Shown: positions 57,317 to 64,000 of the stretch, in pieces | How positions within the stretch are numbered: the first letter of the stretch is position 1 | How the letters are laid out: each line of letters begins with the position of its first letter | Origin: Chloroflexota bacterium | GTDB taxonomy: Bacteria; Chloroflexota; Anaerolineae; Aggregatilineales; Phototrophicaceae | Direction: 5' to 3' | NCBI GenBank assembly: GCA_026709625.1 | Contig: JAPOSR010000054.1 | Coordinates: 1-64,000, forward strand | DNA: 64,000 bases | Translations under genes and position numbers: made by a program | The notes under the pieces: generated by a model | Seen by the model: only the letters and a program-made list of their open reading frames with translations | Database searches by the model: none | Told to the model about the DNA's origin: nothing

Positions 57317-57518
57317 AGTTGGCAGCCAACATCTGACGGAGCTCACGCATTACTTCGTTAGCAGGTCGCGTCCGTCCCGCTTTGATATCTTCGAGAGCCT
57401 CGCGCAGCATCTCAATCAGGTCTTCTGTTTTCGGCTCGTCAGCGTCGTCTATCGCCGCGGCCCGCGAAAGTTCTGTGGCGAATGGCTTCGCTTCTGCTTT
57501 GAGTTGAATCGGATCCAT
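57219..57518 (-). pseudogene. RelB-like antitoxin gene running out of frame into the toxin remnant
   Basis: MDPIQLKAEAKPFATELSRAAAIDDADEPKTEDLIEMLREALEDIKAGRTRPANEVMRELRQM followed by an aberrant Arg-rich tail in the +1 frame of the toxin remnant. Confidence 0.6.
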
Positions 57519-57599
57519 CTGGAAGCGCCTCTCCCTTGACAGCCATTGAAATGCTAGCACAATCTTGGAACAGGTACAATATCAGCGAGCATTCAGCCT

Positions 57600-57983
57600 A
57601 TGTCCAAGCAAGTGATCGCTACCGAAAATGCGCCGGCCGCGGTGGGCGCGTATTCACAAGGCATCATCGCCAACGGCTTCGTCTTCACAGCCGGGCAGAT
57701 CCCGCTCGTCCCGGGCGCATCGTCTCTGCGCGAAGGCGGTATCGCAGCGCAGACGCGCCAATCTTTGAACAATGTCAAAGGCGTTTTGGAAGCCGCTGGC
57801 AGCAGCCTCGACAAGGTCGTCAAAACCACTGTCTTCCTGGCGGATATGGCAGACTTCGCTGCGTTCAACGCTGTCTATGCCGAGTTCTTCTCGACCAATC
57901 CGCCCGCTCGCTCGACAGTCCAGGCGGGTGGGCTGCCCGTGGGCGCGCTGGTGGAAATCGAAGCCGTGGCCACGCTGGATTAA
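57600..57983 (+). CDS. ridA: RidA family enamine/imine deaminase
   Basis: ATENAPAAVGAYSQGIIANGFVFTAGQIPLVPGASSLREGGIAAQTRQSLNNVKGVLEAAGSSLDKVVKTTVFLADMADFAAFNAVYAEFF. Confidence 0.96.
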   Translation: MSKQVIATENAPAAVGAYSQGIIANGFVFTAGQIPLVPGASSLREGGIAAQTRQSLNNVKGVLEAAGSSLDKVVKTTVFLADMADFAAFNAVYAEFFSTNPPARSTVQAGGLPVGALVEIEAVATLD

Positions 57984-58052
57984 CGCGCCATCTGGCTGGT
58001 ATACTTTCGCTGTCCGCCAGTCTCTGCAACGAGCGCGAGGAAGACGTTTCTT

Positions 58053-58616
58053 ATGATCGATGTGAATCAACTGCGCAAAGGCGCGACTTTCACGCAGAAC
58101 AGCCACCTCTACCGCGTGCTGGAATATCGCCATCACAAACCCGGCCGCGGCAAAGCCACCATCCGCGTGACCGTGCGCGACCTGCGCAGCGGCGCTACTG
58201 TTGAAATGACCTTCAATTCTGGCGAACGCGTCGAAGACATCCGCGTCGAAGCCCTGCGCGTCGAATACCTCTTTGCTGATGATGACTTCGTGACCTTTAT
58301 GAACACCGAAACTTATGAACAGCCGCAGTTGAATCGCGTCATCTTTGGCGATGATTTGAAGTTCATTAAAGACAGCATGGAGATCAAGCTGCTCAGTTAT
58401 GCCGGCGAGATTATCGACTACGAGCTGCCCAAGACAATGGAATACGTTGTCGTCGAGGTCGAGGCGGCTGTCGCCGGCGATACAGCCAACAGCCCCACCA
58501 AGAAGATCAAGCTGGAAAGCGGCTTCGAGGTCAGCGCGCCTATGTTCATCAATGTCGGCGATGTCGTGAAAATCAACCTCGAAGACCAGGCTTATGTGAC
58601 GCGCGTGAGCAAATAA
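58053..58616 (+). CDS. efp: Elongation factor P
   Basis: MIDVNQLRKGATFTQNSHLYRVLEYRHHKPGRGKATIRVTVRDLRSGATVEMTFNSGERVED...FINVGDVVKINLEDQAYVTRVSK. Confidence 0.97.
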   Translation: MIDVNQLRKGATFTQNSHLYRVLEYRHHKPGRGKATIRVTVRDLRSGATVEMTFNSGERVEDIRVEALRVEYLFADDDFVTFMNTETYEQPQLNRVIFGDDLKFIKDSMEIKLLSYAGEIIDYELPKTMEYVVVEVEAAVAGDTANSPTKKIKLESGFEVSAPMFINVGDVVKINLEDQAYVTRVSK

Positions 58617-58641
58617 GACTCGCCGCCGCTTTGCGAATAGC

Positions 58642-59943
58642 CTAGGGCGACAAGCCCGGCGCAATCACCCGAAACAGCAGGTACACATCCACAAAAGCCA
58701 AGCCAGCCAGCCCCAGCGGCAGCAGCCAGCGCGCCCATTTCCAGCGCCACAGCCAGCTGCTTGCGCCGCAGGCCACGATCAGCGCCAACGGGACCAGCGC
58801 CGGAAAAAAATAGCGCCCCTGCCACTGCACAAACTCGATGTTGTAATAGAGCGTCTGCAGCCCGACCAGCCCGACCGCGCCGAGCAGGATGACGCGCGCT
58901 GACTTGGCGATGCGCTTCATCCCCCGCCAGGCGCCCGCCAGTCCCAGCAGCAGCAGCGCCCCATACGCCCGATACAGCCAGCCGCCCAGCACGCTATCTA
59001 GGGGCAGCGCCATCCAGCCGAATTGCCCAAAGGAACTTCTGATCAATGTGCCGGCCAGGCCGATCAGATAGACGAGCGCGCCATTCGCGGCGATGTAGTC
59101 GGCCGTGCGCGGTTGGTCGTCGACGACGGCATCGTGCGCGCCCAAAGCCAGTATGTCGGGAAAATTGTATTCATGCGCATTGCGCAGCCACCACAACCCG
59201 CCGACAGCGCCCGCCACCAGCGCAAACACCGCCAATGCACGAGCCAGCTCGGGCAGCTCGCCTTTCTCGCCGCGCCAGCGCAGCCAGATCGCCAGCGGTG
59301 CCAACAGCGCCAGGAAATAAATGGTGAGCTTGGTGACGAATGCCGCGCCGACCAACAGCCCCCCGCCCCAGACAGGCAGCGGCTCGCCGTCCAGATAGCG
59401 GAGAATCCACAACAGGCACAAGCTCGCCAGCAATTCTGCCAGCGCGTCGTTGTTGACGGCGGCCAGCATGGCGACATGCTGAGGCAGAAACGCCACCAGC
59501 GCCATCACAGCCAGCGCGATAGTTGGCTGGTCTGGCAGCAGTTGCCGGCTGATGATGAAGCTCAGCGCCACCGACCCCGCGCCCAGCAGCACGCTGAAAA
59601 GCCGCAGCGGCAGCAGCACGCCACCGCTGGCTTGGAACAAGGGAGATGCCAGCAAATAATAGAGCGGCGGCTGATGATCTTCGTATTGTAGGCCAGGCAG
59701 CAGGTGCAGGCGCTCGGACGCAAATCGCGCGCTGGTCAGCAGCGAAAGCGCCGCGCTGTCCCAATCGCCCGGCTCGATGCGCGGACAGCAGCCTCGCTCA
59801 GCGATGTGGCGGATGTAGTTATAATGGGCTGGCTCGTCAGGCGCTTGCCAGGCTGGGGTGTAGATGGCAAACAGCCCGCCGACCACAAGGTAGCCTGCCA
59901 AGATAATCAAGAAGCCTGCGCGCTCAAGCTGTGGCGCTGCCAA
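58642..59943 (-). CDS. Multi-TM glycosyltransferase-like protein (ArnT/DUF2142-like)
   Basis: GGLFAIYTPAWQAPDEPAHYNYIRHIAERGCCP...YEDHQPPLYYLLASPLF; multiple TM helices. Confidence 0.8.
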   Translation of the reverse strand: MAAPQLERAGFLIILAGYLVVGGLFAIYTPAWQAPDEPAHYNYIRHIAERGCCPRIEPGDWDSAALSLLTSARFASERLHLLPGLQYEDHQPPLYYLLASPLFQASGGVLLPLRLFSVLLGAGSVALSFIISRQLLPDQPTIALAVMALVAFLPQHVAMLAAVNNDALAELLASLCLLWILRYLDGEPLPVWGGGLLVGAAFVTKLTIYFLALLAPLAIWLRWRGEKGELPELARALAVFALVAGAVGGLWWLRNAHEYNFPDILALGAHDAVVDDQPRTADYIAANGALVYLIGLAGTLIRSSFGQFGWMALPLDSVLGGWLYRAYGALLLLGLAGAWRGMKRIAKSARVILLGAVGLVGLQTLYYNIEFVQWQGRYFFPALVPLALIVACGASSWLWRWKWARWLLPLGLAGLAFVDVYLLFRVIAPGLSP

Positions 59944-60097
59944 GATTTGCCCGCCTGTTTTTGCTGCCGATTGTAGAAGGCATTATGACACAGATGCCCA
60001 GACGCAGGCCTGCAGGATTGGCAGTGCGCCGACCAATGCGCCGGCTATTTTGCGCTATACTGCAGGCTTGTCAAAACGGAGGCATTGAGAGGCGGCA

Positions 60098-61126
60098 ATG
60101 GGAAGGTCCGGGCTGAAGGCAGTTTCTATCGGCGGCGGCTTGGGCGCTGTGCAGATCATGCAGGGTATGCGGCGGCATACGGCGGAGCTCACCGGCATCA
60201 TCGCCGTAACCGATACGGGACGCAGCACGGGCATTGTCCGCGAATTCGCCCAGATACCCGCGCCTGGCGACATCCGCAATGCCTTGGCGACCCTCGCTCT
60301 GGACGACGATTCGCTGCTGACTCGCGTGATGCAGCATCGCATCGCCGCGCCTGGCAACGCCCAACTGGACGGCATGGCTTTCGGCAACCTGTTCATCGCG
60401 GCGCTGACGCAGATGTCCGACAGCTTCACCACCGCCATCGCCCAAATCAGCCGTTTTTTGGATGTGCAGGCGCGCATCTATCCCGTGACCGAAGAGAATA
60501 CCCACATCTGCGCCGAGTTGATGGACGGCACGATCGTCGAACAGGAATTCAATGTGCGCCAGTTGGACAAAGCCGCCATCAAGCGCATCTTCGTGCAAAA
60601 TCCCGAAGCCACCGCCTATGCGCCTTGCCTGGCGGCGCTGCAAGAAGCCGACTTGATCACCATTGGGCCTGGCAGCCTCTTCACCACCGTCATCGCCTGC
60701 CTGGCTTTCAAAGAGATTTCGCAAGCCATTCGCGATTCCCGCGCGCTCAAGGTCTATGTCTGCAACACCACCACCCAGCCCGGGCAAACTGACGACTATT
60801 CGCTGTCCGACCATGTGCAGCAGGTTGTTTCTTATCTGGGTTTGGGCATCCTCGATTATGTCGTGCTTAATTCGACGCCCCCCAGCAAAGATCTGTTAGA
60901 CCTGTATGCCCGCGAGCGGGTTAATGTGCTGCTGCCGACGCCAGACGAGATTCACAAGATCAAGACCATGAATGTCAAGCCCGTGCTGGCGGATGTCGCC
61001 GATACGCGATCGGGCAAGCGCGCGCTGTGGCAAAAGCAAGACACCATCCGCCACAACCCCGAGCTCATCGCCAATACGCTGATGGGGCTGGTGGGGGAGC
61101 GGCGCGGCCTCAAGATGATGGCTTAG
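60098..61126 (+). CDS. yvcK: Gluconeogenesis factor YvcK/CofD-like
   Basis: LKAVSIGGGLGAVQIMQGMRRHTAELTGIIAVTDTGRSTGIVREFAQIPAPGDIRNALATLA...TEENTHICAELMDGTIVEQE...DLITIGPGSLFTTVIACL. Confidence 0.95.
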   Translation: MGRSGLKAVSIGGGLGAVQIMQGMRRHTAELTGIIAVTDTGRSTGIVREFAQIPAPGDIRNALATLALDDDSLLTRVMQHRIAAPGNAQLDGMAFGNLFIAALTQMSDSFTTAIAQISRFLDVQARIYPVTEENTHICAELMDGTIVEQEFNVRQLDKAAIKRIFVQNPEATAYAPCLAALQEADLITIGPGSLFTTVIACLAFKEISQAIRDSRALKVYVCNTTTQPGQTDDYSLSDHVQQVVSYLGLGILDYVVLNSTPPSKDLLDLYARERVNVLLPTPDEIHKIKTMNVKPVLADVADTRSGKRALWQKQDTIRHNPELIANTLMGLVGERRGLKMMA

Positions 61127-62538
61127 CTTGTCTCTTCGGGCAGGCGCGGCGCTGCAACTTCCGCGTTCTTTTCCATGTCATTGCTTTCCAGCAAGCCATC
61201 AATGCGGCCGAAGCGTCGGTCGAGTGCGCGCGTACGGGTGAAGGTTAGTTCGTGGAAGCGCTTCTGCATCGTACCAAATGTACTTTCCAATTGCCGCATC
61301 TTGTCGGTGTATTTCGTCCATTCGCCGCGGATTTCGTTGACGATACCAACGATTTCGCGGGATTTCCGCTCCACATTGAAGTTCTGTGCCGCCTGCCGTA
61401 TCAATGCCAGCACGATGTACAGGGTCAGTGGCGAGCACAAAATGACCTTCTGCTGCAGTGCGCTATCGATGATGGAATGGTCTTGCTCATGGATGAAACG
61501 ATAGATCTGCTCATTGGGGATGAATATCAGCACGCAGTCCACAGTCTCCGCGTTGATGTATTGCCGCTTTTGGATTTCTTTTATCCGTGAGTTTACATCG
61601 CTCAGGAACTCATCGCTGAAGGCCTTGCGTTCGATATCGTTCTCGGCATTGTGATAGCGCTCATAATTGTCCAGCGGGAATTTCACATCCATATTCAGCG
61701 ACATGTGATTGGGCAGGTGAAAGGTGAAATCAGGGCGCGTGCCCTCGCCAGTGGTCAGTTGTTTGTCATAGTGGATGCCCTCAATCAGCCCCATCCAACG
61801 CAAAATATCCTCGGCGATGCGCTCCCCCCAGCGCCCCCGCTCACGATTGTCCGCCAGCGCCTTTTGCAAGGCGGCGGCTGTTGATGTCAGATCCTGCAGT
61901 TGCTGCCCCAGCGCGCCATATTGCGCTTTGCGGTCGGTCTGTAGCTCTTGCACCAGTTGCTCGACCTTGCCGAGCTTGGCATCCATGTCGGTCAGACGTT
62001 GGTCGATGAGCTGCTTTTTTGAGTCCAGTTCCTTGCTATGCTCCTTTGTTTGCGCCTCCGCTTTTTCTGTCAATTGGTTCAGATAGTTTTTATTTGATTC
62101 CGTAATATGCTCAGCCGATTTGCCCAGCGCCTCGCTGACCTTGGTCTGGCTTTTCTCCAACTCGGTGGGCACAGTTTTCAAGGTCTCGGACATATTTTGT
62201 AGTTGCGTATCAATCAGTTCTTTCTTGGAATCGAGCTCGGTCGCGTGTTGCTCGGTCTTCTTGCCCAACTCACGGTCGGCCAAAGACAGGAACTCTTTTT
62301 GATTGTTTGTCAGGGCTTCTGAAGACAGGCTGCGAAATGACGATTTCATGTCCGCCGTTGCGCTGTCGTAGGATTTCTTCATCTCACCAGACAGGCTTTC
62401 AAAGGTCCTGCGAATGTTTCTGGCATTGGAACGGTAAATCAACATGGCGAAGACAAATCCGCCGACCAAGCCCAGCCCCAGCCCGAGCGCGACGCTCAAA
62501 CCATCCAAACCAGTAATCACATTTGCGATATCGTCCAT
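61123..62538 (-). CDS. rmuC: DNA recombination protein RmuC
   Basis: Coiled-coil N-terminus; LQKALADNRERGRWGERIAEDILRWMGLIEGIHYDKQLTTGEGTRPDFTFHLPNHMSLNMDVKFPLDNYERY. Confidence 0.96.
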   Translation of the reverse strand: MDDIANVITGLDGLSVALGLGLGLVGGFVFAMLIYRSNARNIRRTFESLSGEMKKSYDSATADMKSSFRSLSSEALTNNQKEFLSLADRELGKKTEQHATELDSKKELIDTQLQNMSETLKTVPTELEKSQTKVSEALGKSAEHITESNKNYLNQLTEKAEAQTKEHSKELDSKKQLIDQRLTDMDAKLGKVEQLVQELQTDRKAQYGALGQQLQDLTSTAAALQKALADNRERGRWGERIAEDILRWMGLIEGIHYDKQLTTGEGTRPDFTFHLPNHMSLNMDVKFPLDNYERYHNAENDIERKAFSDEFLSDVNSRIKEIQKRQYINAETVDCVLIFIPNEQIYRFIHEQDHSIIDSALQQKVILCSPLTLYIVLALIRQAAQNFNVERKSREIVGIVNEIRGEWTKYTDKMRQLESTFGTMQKRFHELTFTRTRALDRRFGRIDGLLESNDMEKNAEVAAPRLPEETS

Positions 62539-62697
62539 TTGCCCACCCCTCGCTTCGAGATCGCGTTGAGCTTACCGCGATTTCCCCGCAGGTCAACACA
62601 AGCTCGCTGCCGGCGAGCCGCGCCGCTGTCGATATGTTGCCTCTGCGCGCGCTTTGTGCTTGAATCTCTAAGTCCATGCGCAAGGGAGCGCCCAGCT

Positions 62698-63666
62698 TTG
62701 ACGCAGGCCCGCACCGGCATCATCATCAGAGAACAGAGCGGCTTTTATTGGGTCGCGGCTGACGACAGCCAGACCTATATGTGCCAGTTGCGCGGACGGC
62801 TTATGGAAGAAGCGAAGACATCGGACATTGCCGCCATCGGCGACCGCGCCACCATCAGCCTGCGCCGCGAAGCAGGCACGGATGCGCTGATGGGCACGAT
62901 AGAGCAGCTGGCGCCCCGCCGGTCGGCGCTTTCGCGGGCGGTGCGCACGACTGGCAAACGCGGCGCTGGCCAAGCCGAACGCGAGCATGTGCTGATCGCC
63001 AATGCCGACCGCGCGCTCTTTGTCTTCGCCGCCGCGCAGCCCGCCCTCGACTTAAGCATGCTCGACCGACTGCTGGTGGCAGGAGAAAAGTCGGCGATAG
63101 GCGCGCTGTTGATCGTCCTGAACAAGATCGACCTGGGCGCTCCACCGGCTCTGGATGCCATCCTGGCGGGTTATGAACGGCTGGGCTATCGCACGTTGCG
63201 CACCAGCGCCCGGCATGGCGATGGCATCGAAGAGCTGCGTTCGCTCTTGGGCGCCGGCATTTCGGTGTTTACCGGACCCTCGGGCGTGGGCAAGACCAGT
63301 TTGCTCAACTGTTTGCAGCCTGGTTTGGGTCGCCAGGTCAAAGCGGTGGGCGGCGCATCACAAGAGGGCGTGCACACCACCCGCGACAGCGCTCTCGTGC
63401 CGGTGGGCGGCGGTTACCTGGCGGATACGCCCGGCATCCGCTCGCTTGCGCCTTGGGATATTGAACCGGACGAACTGGACGCCTACTTTGTGGATATTTC
63501 GCGTTTTGTGCAGCGCTGCAAGTTCAGCAACTGCACGCACATCGACGAGCCAGCCTGCGCCGTCCGCCAAGCTGTGGCGACAGGCGAGATTGCCCGGCAT
63601 CGTTACCAGCACTATCTGGAATTGCGCGAAGAACTGCGCGATACCTACATCGTCTACAACCGCTAA
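62698..63666 (+). CDS. rsgA: Ribosome small-subunit-dependent GTPase A
   Basis: GFYWVAADDSQTYMCQLRGRL; NKIDLG; FTGPSGVGKTSLLNCLQPGL; GVHTTRDSALVPVGGGYLADTPGIRSLAPWDI; CKFSNCTHIDEPACAV. TTG at 62698 with upstream gggag; upstream ORF extension has no family support. Confidence 0.95.
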   Translation: MTQARTGIIIREQSGFYWVAADDSQTYMCQLRGRLMEEAKTSDIAAIGDRATISLRREAGTDALMGTIEQLAPRRSALSRAVRTTGKRGAGQAEREHVLIANADRALFVFAAAQPALDLSMLDRLLVAGEKSAIGALLIVLNKIDLGAPPALDAILAGYERLGYRTLRTSARHGDGIEELRSLLGAGISVFTGPSGVGKTSLLNCLQPGLGRQVKAVGGASQEGVHTTRDSALVPVGGGYLADTPGIRSLAPWDIEPDELDAYFVDISRFVQRCKFSNCTHIDEPACAVRQAVATGEIARHRYQHYLELREELRDTYIVYNR

Positions 63667-64000
63667 CCTTCAAACAGATTCTCGCCCGCAGACAGCCGCC
63701 GCGCGATGCTATAGGTCTGGAGCTGCGAGCGCATGGTCGGGGCGTGGGCAGCCAGATAGCGAGCCGCCGCCACCAGGACATGCTCGGCGCGCCCCTGCGA
63801 TTCTCGGCTGATGAGGCTGTACTGATTGAAAGCCGCTTCGATGCACTGGATGGTGTGAAAGTTGCGGTCTTCGCGCAGCAGCAGCTTGCCCATGCACGCC
63901 ATGAGCTTGTTCGCGCAGCCGCCGCTGGCAAAATACTGCGCCACCAGCGCGCCAGCCGGGTTGACCTGCTGCTGCAAGTTGAGCAGCGCCTCGAGGTCGC
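63663..64000 (-). CDS. Hypothetical protein, C-terminal part; may continue past the window edge
   Basis: Frame MQQQVNPAGALVAQYFASGGCANKLMACMGKLLLREDRNFHTIQCIEAAFNQYSLISRESQGRAEHVLVAAARYLAAHAPTMRSQL...; extends at least to 63977. Confidence 0.55.
   Translation of the reverse strand, partial: DLEALLNLQQQVNPAGALVAQYFASGGCANKLMACMGKLLLREDRNFHTIQCIEAAFNQYSLISRESQGRAEHVLVAAARYLAAHAPTMRSQLQTYSIARRLSAGENLFEG

Noticed and set aside
1-64000. CRISPR arrays, rRNA or tRNA genes
   Set aside because: No regularly spaced 25-40 bp repeats were seen and no rRNA or tRNA signature was recognised in intergenic gaps. A tRNAscan or Infernal run would be decisive.

Overview
A gene-dense, GC-rich (roughly 60% by eye) bacterial chromosomal window. 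Gene content suggests a Chloroflexota-like organism: SpoVS, NfeD/SPFH pair, YvcK, TPR/PPC proteins and several GT-C membrane glycosyltransferases. That affiliation is inference and was not tested. Confident housekeeping genes are htpG, tkt, holB, galE, efp, yvcK, rmuC, rsgA, an RluA-family pseudouridine synthase, ridA, a CinA-C protein, a Ca2+/cation antiporter and a polyprenol-phosphate mannosyltransferase-like GT2. Accessory content is mainly nucleases and restriction-modification: a DUF559 endonuclease between ~120 bp direct repeats, a type IIG R-M enzyme with an AT-rich C-terminal half, a methyltransferase plus XcyI-like endonuclease module bounded by a 28-bp duplication of the neighbouring gene's 3' end, an HNH nuclease, an AT-rich HSDR_N-type protein, a probable Uma2 remnant and a decayed RelBE-like locus. 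Other points of interest are a degenerate kinase-like and a degenerate PP2C-like receptor-type protein, a YfhO-like/flippase fusion, a sulfatase with an anaerobic sulfatase maturase carrying a SEC-C tail, a FixH-like/PCuAC copper protein, and a family of ~180-200 bp intergenic repeats. I recognised no rRNA, tRNA or CRISPR array. All calls are from reading the sequence; no database search was run.
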